NCBI RefSeq assembly: GCF_000409775.1
Contig: NZ_KE332392.1
Location: 412,459 to 476,458, forward strand
DNA length: 64,000 nt
Direction: 5' to 3'
Origin: Litchfieldella anticariensis FP35 = DSM 16096
GTDB taxonomy: Bacteria; Pseudomonadota; Gammaproteobacteria; Pseudomonadales; Halomonadaceae
Shown here: positions 39,077 to 49,477 of the stretch, piece after piece
Layout of the letters: each line of letters starts with the position of its first letter
Numbering within the stretch: position 1 is the stretch's first letter
Made by a program: the position numbers and the translations under genes
Notes under the pieces: model-generated
What the model saw: the letters and a program-made list of their open reading frames with translations, nothing else
What the model was told of the DNA's origin: nothing
Database searches by the model: none

Positions 39077-40588
39077 ATGTTAGCGTCGAAAGGACACCCC
39101 TTATATCTGGCCGAACAGGTACGCGAACTCGATCGGCGTACCATCGCTTCGGGGGTCGAGAGCTTCGGTTTGATGCAGAGTGCTGCCATGGCGGCCTATG
39201 ATGCCTTGCGAGCACGTTGGCCCCAAGCGCGACGCTTGAGTGTGGTTTGTGGCGGTGGAAACAACGCCGGGGATGGCTATGTGATTGCCGCCTTGGCGGT
39301 GTGCGATGGCATCGACGTACAACTCGTTGCAGTGCGCGACCCGACAACACTGACGGGGGATGCTGGCCGTGCCCTGGAGATGGCGAAGAAGGCGGGGCTT
39401 CGTGTGCAAGCCTGGACTTCCGACCTCGAACTCGATGGGGAGGTGGTCGTCGATGCTTTGCTGGGAACCGGCTTGAACGGCGAGGTGCGTGAGCCTTTTC
39501 GGGGAGCCATCATGGCTATCAATGCCAGCGGCAAACCGGTGCTTGCCGTGGATATCCCTTCAGGGTTGTCGGCAGACAGTGGCGCGGTACTGGGATGTGC
39601 CATCGAAGCCACGCTGACGGTCACCTTCATCGGGGACAAGCTGGGCTTGCATACCGGGGCGGCGGCGGCGCATGTCGGAGAGCATCGTCTGGAAGCCTTG
39701 GGCGTCGATGTGAGCCAGTATGACGACTTGCTGCCCGTGGCGCGTTTGCTCCATACCGAACTGCTCGATGCTTGGTTACCGCCCCGGCGGCGTGATAGCC
39801 ACAAGGGCGATCATGGGCACGTGCTGGTACTTGGCGGTGCTCCAGGATTTGGTGGGGCAGCGCTGATGGCCAGCGAGTGCGCAGCCCGCCTTGGTGCTGG
39901 CAGAGTCAGCTTGGTTACGGCACCGGAGCATGTCACTGCCAGCCTGGTCCGTTGCCCGGAAGTGATGGTACATGGCATTCGTTCATCCACCGAGATCGCC
40001 GCGTTACTGCAAGCGGCCGACGTTCTGATAGTGGGGCCAGGGCTGGGGCAGGGGGCCTGGGGGCAGGGCATGCTGCAGTCGGCTTTGGATGCTGGCAAGC
40101 CGCTGGTGCTGGACGCCGATGCGCTCAATTTGTTGGTAACGCATTGGCCCCAGCTCGATCGTGACGACTGGATTTTGACCCCTCATCCGGGAGAGGCGGC
40201 GCGCCTGCTAGGCACGACAACGGCTCAGGTGCAGGCCGACCGCCCATGGGCAGTGCGAGAGCTGCAGCGTCGCCGCGGAGGAAGCGTCATCCTCAAGGGA
40301 GCTGGCTCCTTGGTGGCTGGACCGGAAAACATGAAGGTCTGTCCCTATGGTAATCCGGGTATGGCCAGCGGCGGCATGGGTGATGCACTTTCCGGCATGC
40401 TGGGGGCGTTGGTGGCACAGCGCCTGCCGTTGGAGGTGGCGGCATGCCTGGGTGTGGTGCTGCATGCCAGTGCCGCTGACACGGCGGCGAAAGCTGATGG
40501 CGAGCGTGGTCTGTTGGCCAGCGATCTGGCATGCTATGCGCGACGTTTGGCCAACCCTCGGAACCAGAATGCAGGCGAGACTCGATAA
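39077..40588 (+). CDS. nnr: bifunctional NAD(P)HX epimerase/dehydratase Nnr (YjeF)
   Basis: Repairs hydrated NADH and NADPH. The 503-residue protein has the N-terminal epimerase domain (CGGGNNAGDGYV, AVDIPSGLSADSGA) and the C-terminal ADP-dependent dehydratase domain (KGDHGHVLVLGG, LTPHPGEAARLL, GNPGMASGGMGDALSG). ATG 39077 (MLASKGHPLYLAEQVRELD) fits the family start. The frame is open to 38951, but that stretch is not conserved-looking. The last 20 bases overlap tsaE. Confidence 0.94.
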   Translation: MLASKGHPLYLAEQVRELDRRTIASGVESFGLMQSAAMAAYDALRARWPQARRLSVVCGGGNNAGDGYVIAALAVCDGIDVQLVAVRDPTTLTGDAGRALEMAKKAGLRVQAWTSDLELDGEVVVDALLGTGLNGEVREPFRGAIMAINASGKPVLAVDIPSGLSADSGAVLGCAIEATLTVTFIGDKLGLHTGAAAAHVGEHRLEALGVDVSQYDDLLPVARLLHTELLDAWLPPRRRDSHKGDHGHVLVLGGAPGFGGAALMASECAARLGAGRVSLVTAPEHVTASLVRCPEVMVHGIRSSTEIAALLQAADVLIVGPGLGQGAWGQGMLQSALDAGKPLVLDADALNLLVTHWPQLDRDDWILTPHPGEAARLLGTTTAQVQADRPWAVRELQRRRGGSVILKGAGSLVAGPENMKVCPYGNPGMASGGMGDALSGMLGALVAQRLPLEVAACLGVVLHASAADTAAKADGERGLLASDLACYARRLANPRNQNAGETR

Positions 40589-41066
40589 CGAACAGGTCCA
40601 GGTCGCTTTTGGAGAAGCGCTTGGCAAGGCACTCCAAGGGCATGGTCGGGTTCATCTCGAAGGTGAGCTCGGGGCCGGCAAGACGACGTTGACTCGGGGA
40701 GTGCTGCGAGCCTACGGCTATCATGGTGCCGTCAAGAGCCCGACATATACACTGGTGGAGCCTTATCACCTGGACACGGTACGGGTCCATCACTTCGACC
40801 TTTATCGTCTTGCGGACCCGGAAGAACTGGAGTTCATGGGCGCGCGCGATCTGCTCGACAGCGAGTGTCTATGCCTGATCGAATGGCCGAACCGTGGGTT
40901 TGGTTGGCTGGGAACGCCTGACTTGCATGTCCATCTCACGGTCAGCGGTACGGGGCGTTTGGTAGAGGTGCAAGCGAGCAGCGATCATGGTACCCAGGTA
41001 CTGGCGCGATTGGCAAAAGGCTGGCAGCCAGCGGGCGATACTACCGACAAGGAAAACCTGACATAA
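40569..41066 (+). CDS. tsaE: tRNA threonylcarbamoyladenosine ATPase TsaE
   Basis: P-loop ATPase that drives TsaBD in making t6A37 on tRNA. The 165-residue product has the Walker A motif GELGAGKTTL (about residues 35-44), the segment KSPTYTLVEPY, and FDLYRL with IEWPNRG. The start is ATG 40569, inside the 3' end of nnr, so the two are translationally coupled. tsaE-amidase-mutL-miaA-hfq is the usual gammaproteobacterial order. Confidence 0.94.
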   Translation: MQARLDNEQVQVAFGEALGKALQGHGRVHLEGELGAGKTTLTRGVLRAYGYHGAVKSPTYTLVEPYHLDTVRVHHFDLYRLADPEELEFMGARDLLDSECLCLIEWPNRGFGWLGTPDLHVHLTVSGTGRLVEVQASSDHGTQVLARLAKGWQPAGDTTDKENLT

Positions 41067-41068
41067 CG

Positions 41069-42571
41069 ATGAATTGTACGTTCGAAACTGCGATATCTGC
41101 CTGGATCCGTTCCTCGCGACTGCCGCGCTTTCCCGGGCGGGGCGTGTTGTCATCGCTGTGGATGATGGTGCTGGTGTCCCTGGCGACGTTCGCCAAGGCG
41201 AGTGAGGTCGACAATATGCGCCTGTGGGCAGCGCCGGATCACGCACGTCTGGTATTCGACCTTTCGGCACCGGCGCAGGCCGATGTCTTTACCTTGGATA
41301 ATCCCGATCGTTTGGTGATCGACCTCGAGGACAGTCGTTTGCAGGCGAATCCCGATCACCTGAATCTCGAGGGCAGTGCTATCAGTGCGGTACGTACCGG
41401 TGTGCGGAATGGTACAGGATTACGTGTAGTACTGGATCTCAAGCGACATGTGGAGCCGCGCTACTTCACTTTGGCACCCAACGACCAGTATGGTCATCGG
41501 TTGGTGGTGGATCTCGAGTATCCCGGTGAGAGCGCCGTGGAGGACCCCATCGACCCCATCGAGGCGATGATTCGCGAGCAGGAGATCGTCGCTGCCCGCG
41601 CTCAGGCTGCAGGACAGGCCAGTGAAGAGGAAACGAATGCCGCGGCTCGGGCACTCCAACAGGCGCAACCCCACCCCAAGCGTGACATCATTGTTGCCAT
41701 TGACGCGGGCCATGGGGGCGAAGACCCTGGCGCGATAGGCCCGAGTGGCACCCGTGAGAAGGATGTGGTCCTGGATATCAGTCGGCAACTGCAGCGGTTG
41801 GTCAACGATACCGAAGGTTTCCGAGCCGTCATGATTCGCGATGGCGACTACTACGTAGGATTGCGTCAGCGTACGCGGATTGCTCGTGAGCAGAAGGCCG
41901 ACTTCTTCGTTTCCATCCATGCCGACGCCTTCAACAGTCCTCGGCCGCAGGGCAGTTCGGTCTATGCCTTGTCACAGAGTGGTGCCACCTCGGAGGCTGC
42001 CCAGTGGTTGGCGAACAGCGAGAATCGGGCCGACCTGATCGGTGGCGTGGACGGTAGCCTTTCCTTGCGAGACAAGGATGAAGTGCTTCGAGGTGTGCTG
42101 ATGGATCTGACCATGACCGCTACGCTCAATGACTCATTGGCCATCGGTGGGCAGGTTCTTGACCAGCTCGGGCGAGCCAATCGGCTTCATAAATCGCGGG
42201 TCGAACAGGCTGGCTTCGTGGTTCTGAAATCGCCGGATATTCCCTCTTTGCTGATAGAGACCGGCTTCATTTCCAACCCGGACGAAGAACGGCGACTGAA
42301 CGACCCCGTACACCAGCGCCAACTGGCACAAGCCGTCCACAGCGGGATAATGGTGCATTTCGAACGCAATCCACCGCCAGCCAGCTTGTTGGCCTGGGAA
42401 CGCGATCAAGAACGCGGCAGCAGCCGTGATGAATATCGCATCCAGCCCGGTGATACACTCTCTGAGATCGCCTCTCGCCACCAGGTGACGTTGAGCCAGT
42501 TGAAACAAGCCAACGAGATCAACGGAGACGTGATTCGCGTTGGGCAGGTATTACGGATTCCTCGGTCATGA
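41069..42571 (+). CDS. amiB: N-acetylmuramoyl-L-alanine amidase (AmiB/AmiC type) with AMIN and LysM domains
   Basis: Periplasmic zinc amidase that cleaves septal peptidoglycan during cell separation. The 500-residue protein has an N-terminal export signal with a hydrophobic core ([14 protein letters not shown]), an AMIN localisation domain, the amidase_3 domain ([33 protein letters not shown]), and a C-terminal LysM repeat ([16 protein letters not shown], about residues 455-500). Position between tsaE and mutL matches E. coli amiB. Its stop overlaps the mutL start (ATGA). Confidence 0.93.
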   Translation: MNCTFETAISAWIRSSRLPRFPGRGVLSSLWMMVLVSLATFAKASEVDNMRLWAAPDHARLVFDLSAPAQADVFTLDNPDRLVIDLEDSRLQANPDHLNLEGSAISAVRTGVRNGTGLRVVLDLKRHVEPRYFTLAPNDQYGHRLVVDLEYPGESAVEDPIDPIEAMIREQEIVAARAQAAGQASEEETNAAARALQQAQPHPKRDIIVAIDAGHGGEDPGAIGPSGTREKDVVLDISRQLQRLVNDTEGFRAVMIRDGDYYVGLRQRTRIAREQKADFFVSIHADAFNSPRPQGSSVYALSQSGATSEAAQWLANSENRADLIGGVDGSLSLRDKDEVLRGVLMDLTMTATLNDSLAIGGQVLDQLGRANRLHKSRVEQAGFVVLKSPDIPSLLIETGFISNPDEERRLNDPVHQRQLAQAVHSGIMVHFERNPPPASLLAWERDQERGSSRDEYRIQPGDTLSEIASRHQVTLSQLKQANEINGDVIRVGQVLRIPRS

Positions 42572-44502
42572 CACAAGCCCGGCGTATTCATATTCTCAAT
42601 CCACGATTGGCGAACCAGATTGCTGCCGGTGAAGTGGTCGAGCGACCGGCTTCGGTTGTCAAGGAGCTGGCAGAGAATGCCATCGATGCCGGTAGCCAGC
42701 GTATCGAGGTCGATCTCGAAAATGGTGGCGCCCGCCTGATACGGGTACGTGACGACGGCTCCGGAATTGCCGAGGACGACCTGCCGTTGGCTCTGTCGCG
42801 CCATGCCACCAGCAAGATCGAGTCACTGGAAGACCTGGAGGGGGTCGCCAGTTTGGGGTTTCGCGGAGAAGCCCTGGCCTCGATCAGTTCGGTATCGCGC
42901 TTGGAACTGATGTCCAATATCGCAGAGGATCCGCGTAGTGGCTGGCGCGTAGTGGCGGAAGGGCGACAGATGGAACCGCGGGTCAGTCCTGCACCACATC
43001 CTCGCGGGACCTCGGTCAGTGTCCGTGACTTGTTCTTCAATACCCCGGCACGGCGCAAGTTCCTGCGTACCGAAAAGACCGAGTTCGGCCATGTGGAGGA
43101 AGCTTTCCGCCGCCTGGCATTGTCACGTTATGACATAGGCTGGACGCTGCGGCATAACCAGAAGACATTGCACCAGCTACGCGGTGCCGATGACACTGCC
43201 GGTCGTGAGCGGCGCATTGCTGCGCTGTTGGGCAGCAAGTTTCTCGACAATGCCTTGCACCTTGACCTCGAGGCCAGTGGCTTACGGCTATGGGGATGGG
43301 TCGGGTTGCCGACACACTCTCGCGCTCAGGCCGATCAGCAGTATTTCTTCGTCAACGGGCGAGTGGTGCGTGATCGCTTGGTCGCTCATGCGATTCGCCA
43401 AGCCTATCGCGATGTGCTTTTCCACGGCCGTCACCCGGTTTTCGTGCTGTATCTGGAGGTAGACCCGGCGGTCGTCGACGTCAATGTGCATCCCACCAAG
43501 CACGAAGTGCGTTTCCGAGATGGTCGGCTGGTGCATGACTTTCTGTTCTCCAGTCTGCATCGAGCGCTGGGAGAGGTGCGTCCCAATGCCGTATCACCGG
43601 ATGCCGCGCCAGAGCCAGCTTCGGAAGCGCCTCACGCGACGCCGGAGGCAGGTACCCAGCCTCGCTGGCAACAGCAGCCCATGGCGCTGCGGCCTTCGGT
43701 CGAGGAGGGCGAACGACATCCGGGGGCTGATCGTGTCAGGCAGTTCATGGCCGGTTACCATGCTCTGCATCCCGACCACGAAGAAACCCTGTTGACGCCG
43801 CAGCCGGCGGCTCCCGGCGGGGGAGCTGCTGGGACAGCACTCAACGAACGGTCTCGGCGCCAGCTCGAAACCCCGGTCCCGGCATCCGTGGCACTACCTG
43901 AAGACGATGCAACCCAAGCGCCACCGCTGGGATACGCCATTGCCCAATTGCACGGCGTTTATATCCTCGCACAGACCACTCGTGGCCTGGTGGTAGTCGA
44001 CATGCATGCCGCTCACGAAAGGATCACCTATGAGCGTATGAAACACCAGGTTCATAGTGGTGCGCTGGAGGCACAGCCATTGCTGGTGCCGGTGTCGCTG
44101 GCAGCCAGCCACTCGGAAGTCGCCACTGCTGAAGCCGAGCGCGAGGCTTTCTCTCGCTTAGGGGTGGAACTCGATGTGGCCGGACCGGAAACCCTACTGG
44201 TGCGACAAGTGCCTGCATTATTGGCCGATGCCGACGTCGAGCCCCTGATTCGCGATATGCTCGGCGACTTGGAGCGTTATGGGCGTTCCAACCGATTGGA
44301 AGCACGGATCAACGAATTGCTCGCAACCATGGCCTGCCATGGCAGTGTGCGTGCCAACCGGCGTCTGTCCAGCGCCGAGATGAATGCCTTGCTGCGTGAC
44401 ATGGAGCGCACCGAGCGCAGCGGTCAGTGCAATCACGGCCGTCCGACCTGGACTGAAATGTCCATGCAAGAGCTCGACAAGCTGTTTCTGCGTGGTCAGT
44501 GA
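42568..44502 (+). CDS. mutL: DNA mismatch repair protein MutL (endonuclease type)
   Basis: The 644-residue protein couples mismatch recognition to strand removal. The N-terminal GHKL ATPase has [17 protein letters not shown] and [13 protein letters not shown]. After a Pro/Ala-rich linker the C-terminal domain contains [12 protein letters not shown], matching the metal-binding endonuclease motif DQHA(x)2E(x)4E, together with [12 protein letters not shown] and CNHGRPTW. So it should nick DNA itself, as in species without MutH. The ATG overlaps the amidase stop codon. Confidence 0.95.
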   Translation: MTQARRIHILNPRLANQIAAGEVVERPASVVKELAENAIDAGSQRIEVDLENGGARLIRVRDDGSGIAEDDLPLALSRHATSKIESLEDLEGVASLGFRGEALASISSVSRLELMSNIAEDPRSGWRVVAEGRQMEPRVSPAPHPRGTSVSVRDLFFNTPARRKFLRTEKTEFGHVEEAFRRLALSRYDIGWTLRHNQKTLHQLRGADDTAGRERRIAALLGSKFLDNALHLDLEASGLRLWGWVGLPTHSRAQADQQYFFVNGRVVRDRLVAHAIRQAYRDVLFHGRHPVFVLYLEVDPAVVDVNVHPTKHEVRFRDGRLVHDFLFSSLHRALGEVRPNAVSPDAAPEPASEAPHATPEAGTQPRWQQQPMALRPSVEEGERHPGADRVRQFMAGYHALHPDHEETLLTPQPAAPGGGAAGTALNERSRRQLETPVPASVALPEDDATQAPPLGYAIAQLHGVYILAQTTRGLVVVDMHAAHERITYERMKHQVHSGALEAQPLLVPVSLAASHSEVATAEAEREAFSRLGVELDVAGPETLLVRQVPALLADADVEPLIRDMLGDLERYGRSNRLEARINELLATMACHGSVRANRRLSSAEMNALLRDMERTERSGQCNHGRPTWTEMSMQELDKLFLRGQ

Positions 44503-44532
44503 GAGCGACATGATCGGTGAGTGAGGATGTCG

Positions 44533-45471
44533 ATGGCTGACGCGCGACCACTGGCGATTCTGTTGATGGGCCCCACGGCCGCCGGCAAGACCGATCTGGC
44601 GATCGCGTTGCATGAACGTCTGGGGTGCGAATTGATCAGTGTCGACTCGGCGCTGATTTATCGTGGCATGGATATCGGCACCGCCAAACCCCACCCCGAG
44701 GAGCTTGCTCGTGCTCCTCATCGCCTGATCGACATTCGCGATCCTGCAGAGATCTATTCAGCGGCGGACTTCCGTCAGGACGCACTGCATGAGATGCGAC
44801 AAATCACCGCAGCGGGACGGGTTCCTCTCTTGGTTGGGGGTACCATGATGTATTACAAGCGTCTGGTCGATGGGGTGGCCAATCTCCCGGCAGCTGACGC
44901 TTCGGTACGTGCGGAACTCGAGTTTCAGGTTCGGCGACATGGGCTTGGTGCGCTGCATGATGAACTGACCCAGGTAGATCCCGCTTCGGCAGCGCGGATT
45001 CACCCCAACGATCCACAACGCCTGCTGCGGGCTCTTGAGGTCTATCGGGTCAGTGGGCGACCCATGAGTGAGCTATGGCAAGCGCAGCGCCCTGAAACCT
45101 TTCCATGGCGTACACTGTCGATAGGGGTGGCACCCGCCGAGCGGGAGTGGTTGCATGAGCGTATCGCCGAACGCTTCGAACGCATGCTCGAAAACGGCTT
45201 CATTGATGAGGTAGTCTCGTTGCGAGAACGCGGTGATTTGCATCTGGGGTTGCCATCGATGAAGTGTGTGGGTTATCGCCAGGCATGGGAATATCTCGAA
45301 GGCCGTTACGACGCTACCATGTTGCGTTACAAGGGAATCGCGGCGACACGCCAACTGGCCAAGCGCCAACTAACGTGGCTGCGCGGTTGGCCGAATTTGA
45401 CGTGGGTCGATGCCCAGCGTAGCGATGCTCTCGATGAAATCCTGAAAATCGTGCGCCAATGTGGCACTTAG
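44533..45471 (+). CDS. miaA: tRNA dimethylallyltransferase MiaA
   Basis: Adds a dimethylallyl group to A37 of tRNAs reading UNN codons. The product has the P-loop [15 protein letters not shown] near the N-terminus, the segment [18 protein letters not shown], and [10 protein letters not shown]. Three starts are possible: GTG 44521, ATG 44527 and ATG 44533; I prefer 44533 because GAGG sits 6 bases upstream. It ends 107 bases before hfq, the order conserved in gammaproteobacteria. Confidence 0.95.
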   Translation: MADARPLAILLMGPTAAGKTDLAIALHERLGCELISVDSALIYRGMDIGTAKPHPEELARAPHRLIDIRDPAEIYSAADFRQDALHEMRQITAAGRVPLLVGGTMMYYKRLVDGVANLPAADASVRAELEFQVRRHGLGALHDELTQVDPASAARIHPNDPQRLLRALEVYRVSGRPMSELWQAQRPETFPWRTLSIGVAPAEREWLHERIAERFERMLENGFIDEVVSLRERGDLHLGLPSMKCVGYRQAWEYLEGRYDATMLRYKGIAATRQLAKRQLTWLRGWPNLTWVDAQRSDALDEILKIVRQCGT

Positions 45472-45578
45472 CGTAAGATACTCACTCCGCTTGGCGGGAC
45501 AGTCGAGCCGTTGACAAACCATGTGCCACTCGATTGGCAGAAAAAACATCAAGCTAAGAGACAGTTAGGGAGAGCAAA

Positions 45579-45824
45579 ATGTCCAAAGGGCAGTCCCTTC
45601 AAGACCCGTATCTGAACATCTTGCGCAAGGAGCGCATTCCTGTATCCATTTTCCTGGTCAACGGCATCAAGTTGCAGGGGCAGATCGAATCCTTCGATCA
45701 ATTCGTCATCCTGCTGCGCAATACCGTGAGTCAGATGGTATACAAGCACGCTATCTCGACAGTGGTGCCGTCGCGTAACGTGCGTTTGCCGGCCCAGGAC
45801 CCTGCGGCAGTGCAGGAAAGTTGA
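45579..45824 (+). CDS. hfq: RNA chaperone Hfq
   Basis: Hexameric Sm-like protein that helps small RNAs pair with mRNAs. The 81-residue product has the Sm1 region ([30 protein letters not shown]) and Sm2 region ([12 protein letters not shown]), given here in fragments QDPYLN and YKHAIST. The C-terminal tail is short compared with E. coli (102 aa), as in pseudomonads. GGGAGAG precedes the ATG; hflX follows after 14 bases. Confidence 0.97.
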   Translation: MSKGQSLQDPYLNILRKERIPVSIFLVNGIKLQGQIESFDQFVILLRNTVSQMVYKHAISTVVPSRNVRLPAQDPAAVQES

Positions 45825-45838
45825 TCGCGAGGTAGTGA

Positions 45839-47152
45839 TTGTTTTTTGAACGACCCGACGCCGGTGAAACGGCGGTACTCGTCCATGTCGATTTTCAGGA
45901 CGAACAGGAACGAGAAGATCCGGGAGAATTCCTGGAATTGGTACGTTCCGCCGGTGCCGAGCCGGCCACCCTGTTGCAGGGTAGCCGGCAACGGCCCGAT
46001 TCTCGCACCTTCATCGGTAGTGGCAAGCTAGAAGAGCTGCAAGAGCTGTTGGCTATCCATCATGCCGAACTGGTGATCTTCAACCATGCCCTGAGTCCGT
46101 CGCAGGAGCGAAACCTCGAACGTGCACTCAAGTGCCGGGTGTTGGATCGCACCGGCTTGATTCTGGACATCTTTGCCCAACGGGCACGTACTCATGAGGG
46201 GAAGCTGCAGGTCGAGTTGGCGCAACTCGAGTATATGTCCACACGTCTGGTACGCGGATGGACCCACCTCGAGCGGCAGAAAGGGGGGATCGGCTTGCGC
46301 GGTCCTGGGGAGACTCAGCTCGAAACCGACCGCCGCTTGCTACGTGCACGTATCAAGTCAATCCACAAACGACTCGACAAGGTGCGCCGTCAGCGGAGCC
46401 AGAATCGCCGTGCGCGAGCTAGAGCGGAAATTCCCAGTGTTTCGCTGGTTGGCTATACCAACGCCGGCAAGTCCACACTGTTCAATGCCTTGACCAAGTC
46501 CGAGGTGTATGCGGCCGATCAGCTCTTTGCGACGCTGGATCCCACGCTGCGGCGCTTGGACATCGACGACGTCGGGCCGGTAGTGCTGGCAGATACCGTC
46601 GGCTTCATCCGCCATCTACCGCACAAGTTGGTGGAAGCCTTCCAGGCTACGTTGCAGGAAGCCTCCGAAGCCAGTTTACTGGTCCACGTGATCGATGCTG
46701 CCGATTCCGACCGCGATCTCAACGTGGCGCAGGTGCAAGCGGTACTCGAGGAGATTGGCGCCGAGGACGTGCCTACCCTGCGGGTCATGAACAAGATCGA
46801 CCTGCTGGATAGCGCACCACGCATCGAGCGCGACGGCGATGGCCGTCCTGAAGTGGTGTGGGTTTCCGCACAGCGCGGGTTGGGGCTTGAACTGTTGTCC
46901 CAGGCATTGTCGGAATGCCTGGCGGAAGACGTGGTCGATACGCAGGTATCGCTTGCCCCCTCTCAAGGGCGCCTGCGGGCCAGTCTGCACGAGTTGGGTG
47001 CTGTACGCGAGGAAACCTTCGACGAACGCGGCAGGACGCTGCTGGATATCCGCCTACCCCGGCGGGACTTCCTGCAACTCATGGCGCGCTTGGGTGAAAA
47101 TGCCAACGATTATCTGCCACCTGAATATCAGGAGCGGCCGGTGTGGGAGTGA
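45839..47152 (+). CDS. hflX: ribosome-associated GTPase HflX
   Basis: GTPase that splits stalled or heat-damaged ribosomes. The 437-residue protein has the HflX N-terminal domain (RPDSRTFIGSGKLEELQELL), a coiled-coil region, and the GTPase motifs GYTNAGKSTL (about residue 204), DTVGFIRHLP and NKIDLL. The start is TTG 45839 (MFFERPDAGE), preceded by GCGAGG; no in-frame ATG gives a family-like N-terminus. It belongs to the miaA-hfq-hflX-hflK-hflC group. Confidence 0.94.
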   Translation: MFFERPDAGETAVLVHVDFQDEQEREDPGEFLELVRSAGAEPATLLQGSRQRPDSRTFIGSGKLEELQELLAIHHAELVIFNHALSPSQERNLERALKCRVLDRTGLILDIFAQRARTHEGKLQVELAQLEYMSTRLVRGWTHLERQKGGIGLRGPGETQLETDRRLLRARIKSIHKRLDKVRRQRSQNRRARARAEIPSVSLVGYTNAGKSTLFNALTKSEVYAADQLFATLDPTLRRLDIDDVGPVVLADTVGFIRHLPHKLVEAFQATLQEASEASLLVHVIDAADSDRDLNVAQVQAVLEEIGAEDVPTLRVMNKIDLLDSAPRIERDGDGRPEVVWVSAQRGLGLELLSQALSECLAEDVVDTQVSLAPSQGRLRASLHELGAVREETFDERGRTLLDIRLPRRDFLQLMARLGENANDYLPPEYQERPVWE

Positions 47153-47215
47153 GCCCAAGGAATTAAGTGGCCACAACGTTGGTAGAAGAATCATTGCAAC
47201 CGATGTCATGGCGCC

Positions 47216-47240
47216 CGATGACGTGTAGCCTACGTCATCG
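47216..47240. repeat. 9-bp perfect inverted repeat between hflX and hflK
   Basis: CGATGACGT (47216-47224) and ACGTCATCG (47232-47240) flank a 7-base spacer, 34 bases before the hflK start. There is no T-run, so it could be an operator or an mRNA hairpin near the start of hflK rather than a terminator. Confidence 0.5.
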
Positions 47241-47273
47241 ACGCCAAGGTTTACTGCATAGTGGAGACGACGT

Positions 47274-48479
47274 ATGGCTTGGAATGAGCCTGGTGGTGGC
47301 AATCAGCACGACCCCTGGAGTGGAGGTGGCCGACGCGGCGGAAGCGGCGGTAGTGGGGGTGGTGGTAACCAAGGAGGCCCCCCCGACCTTGACGAAGCGC
47401 TGAAGAAATTTCAGGACAAGCTGAACCGCATGCTCGGCGGTGGCCGTGGCAAGCGCGGTGGCGGCGGTGGCAAAGGAGGTGGTGGCCGTCGCAATACCTT
47501 CGCTTTGCCTGGGCTGCTGATCATTGTGGTACTGGCAATCTGGGCGGCTTCCGGTTTCTACCTGGTTGATCAGTCGGAGCGAGGTGTAGTGCTGCGATTT
47601 GGTAAATTCCAGCAGATCGTCACGCCAGGGTTACACTGGAATCCGCCGCTGATCGATGATGTGCGCATGGTCAATGTGACCCAAGTGCGCTCGTTGACGC
47701 AGACTCAGTCGATGCTGACCCGCGATGAGAACATCGTCGAGGTCGAAATATCGGCTCAGTATCAGGTTGCCAACCCGCGTGACTTCGTGCTCAACGTGCG
47801 CAATCCTCAGCTTTCCATCGAGAATGCATTGGACTCGGCTCTACGCCATGTGGTCGGTGGTACCGACATGATCGAGATCCTGACCTCAGGACGTGAAATC
47901 CTGGGTAGCACCGTGTCCAGCCGTTTGCAGTCCTATCTGGACAGCTATGGCACGGGTATCCGTCTGCAGACCATCAACATCGAGTCGACGTCGGCACCGG
48001 ATGCCGTCATCGATGCTTTCGACGATGTGATTCGAGCCCGTGAGGATCGTCAGCGCACCATCAACGAAGCCATGGCCTATGCCAACGCCGTTATTCCGAC
48101 GGCTCAGGGGCAGGCTCAACGCTTGATCGAACAAGGGCAAGGCTATCGAGAATCGGTAGTTGCAGAGGCTCAGGGGCAGGTCAACCGTTTCAACTCCCTG
48201 CTGTCCGAGTACCGGAATTCGCCCATGATCATGCGCGAGCGCCTGTATATCGATGCCATCAGTGAGGTACTGGGTGAGACCAACAAAGTCCTGGTCGATG
48301 TCAGCGAGAACAGCCCCTTGATGTATCTGCCGTTGGATCAGTTGCGTTCCGGCTCCGGTGGCCGCGATCAGAGCGAGGGGAATGTCTCGTCTGACGAGAG
48401 TCTTGACCCTCGTGTGCTCGAACGCACGCGTAGTCAGCAACAACAAGGCAGCAGCGGTATCCGCCGGGAGGGTCGTTAA
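47274..48479 (+). CDS. hflK: FtsH-modulating membrane protein HflK
   Basis: SPFH/prohibitin-family protein that forms a large cage with HflC around the FtsH protease. The 401-residue protein has a Gly-rich cytosolic N-terminus (residues 1-75), one membrane helix (LPGLLIIVVLAIWAASGFYL), then the band-7 domain (DQSERGVVLRFGKF) and a long helical region in the periplasm. Its TAA shares one base with the hflC ATG. Confidence 0.95.
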   Translation: MAWNEPGGGNQHDPWSGGGRRGGSGGSGGGGNQGGPPDLDEALKKFQDKLNRMLGGGRGKRGGGGGKGGGGRRNTFALPGLLIIVVLAIWAASGFYLVDQSERGVVLRFGKFQQIVTPGLHWNPPLIDDVRMVNVTQVRSLTQTQSMLTRDENIVEVEISAQYQVANPRDFVLNVRNPQLSIENALDSALRHVVGGTDMIEILTSGREILGSTVSSRLQSYLDSYGTGIRLQTINIESTSAPDAVIDAFDDVIRAREDRQRTINEAMAYANAVIPTAQGQAQRLIEQGQGYRESVVAEAQGQVNRFNSLLSEYRNSPMIMRERLYIDAISEVLGETNKVLVDVSENSPLMYLPLDQLRSGSGGRDQSEGNVSSDESLDPRVLERTRSQQQQGSSGIRREGR

Positions 48480-49384
48480 TGATCAACAATCGTTCCTTGC
48501 TCATCGTCGGGGGGCTCGCCGCAGCTGCCTGGTTGGCCAGTAACAGCCTTTACATCGTCGACGAGACCGAGCGTGCCGTGAAATTACGCTTTGGTGAGGT
48601 CATCGAGGAGAACATCCAGCCGGGGTTGCATTTCAAGATTCCCGTCACCCAAACGGTTCGCAAGTTCGACACCCGAGTGTTGACCCTGGATACCGATCCT
48701 AGCCGTTATCTGACGTTGGAGCAGAAAGCGGTGATAGTCGACTCCTTCGTTCAATGGCAGGTGACCGATCCGACACGCTATTACGAGGCGACGGCAGGCG
48801 ACGAGATGATGGCAGTGCGCCTGATCCAGCCGCGTGTCGACGAAAGCCTGCGTAACGAGTTCGGGCGGTTGAACTTGCAGCAGATCATTTCCGAGCGTCG
48901 TGATGAGCTGATGTCTGGTCCGACGGAAGGGCTGGATAGCCTGCTACGCGATGAACTGGGTGTCTCGATCCTCGATATCCGCGTCAAGCAGATCGATTTG
49001 CCGCAGGACGTCTCCCAGGCGGTATATGATCGCATGCGTTCCGAACGTGAGCGCGAAGCTCGCGAGTGGCGGGCTCAAGGGCAAGAAGAAGCCGAACGCA
49101 TTCGCGCCAATGCCGATCGTCGTCGTCAAGTGCTGTTGGCGCAGGCGGGCGAACGTGCGGAGACCTTGCGCGGTGAAGGGGATGCCGAGGCGGCAGCCAT
49201 CTATTCCGAAGCCTATCAGCAAGACACGGAGTTCTTCTCCTTCTACCGTAGTCTGAATGCCTATCGTGAGAGCTTCTCGGGTGATGGCAATATGCTGATA
49301 TTGGAGCCTTCCAGTGACTTCTTCCGCTATCTGAAGAGCCCTGATGTATTGACGAGAGGGGGAACTGAGGCCCAGGCCCAATAG
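48479..49384 (+). CDS. hflC: FtsH-modulating membrane protein HflC
   Basis: Partner of HflK. The 301-residue protein has an N-terminal membrane helix (SLLIVGGLAAAAWLA), the band-7 domain (VDETERAVKLRFGEV, LGVSILDIRVKQIDLP) and the helical segment SEREREAREWRAQGQEEAERI (read as REREARE, QEEAERI) that pairs with HflK. Translation is coupled by the 1-base overlap with hflK. Two hairpins follow, the second a clear terminator. Confidence 0.95.
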   Translation: MINNRSLLIVGGLAAAAWLASNSLYIVDETERAVKLRFGEVIEENIQPGLHFKIPVTQTVRKFDTRVLTLDTDPSRYLTLEQKAVIVDSFVQWQVTDPTRYYEATAGDEMMAVRLIQPRVDESLRNEFGRLNLQQIISERRDELMSGPTEGLDSLLRDELGVSILDIRVKQIDLPQDVSQAVYDRMRSEREREAREWRAQGQEEAERIRANADRRRQVLLAQAGERAETLRGEGDAEAAAIYSEAYQQDTEFFSFYRSLNAYRESFSGDGNMLILEPSSDFFRYLKSPDVLTRGGTEAQAQ

Positions 49385-49399
49385 GAGACCGCTCGTTCC

Positions 49400-49423
49400 G
49401 GCCCCGGGGTTCATCCCGGGGCC
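49400..49423 (+). terminator. hairpin downstream of hflC
   Basis: GGCCCCGGG (49400-49408) pairs perfectly with CCCGGGGCC (49415-49423) around a 6-base loop, 15 bases after the hflC stop. The following sequence is A-rich rather than T-rich, so alone it is a weak terminator; it precedes a stronger one. Confidence 0.45.
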
Positions 49424-49442
49424 AAACGTGATAAACTCCATC

Positions 49443-49466
49443 AACCGGGCGTGGCCCGGTTTTTTT
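49443..49466 (+). terminator. Rho-independent terminator immediately upstream of hisZ
   Basis: AACCGGGC-GTG-GCCCGGTT followed by T6 is a textbook terminator. It ends about 10 bases before the hisZ ATG, directly abutting the GGAGGA ribosome binding site. Confidence 0.85.
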
Positions 49467-49477
49467 GTGGAGGAAAT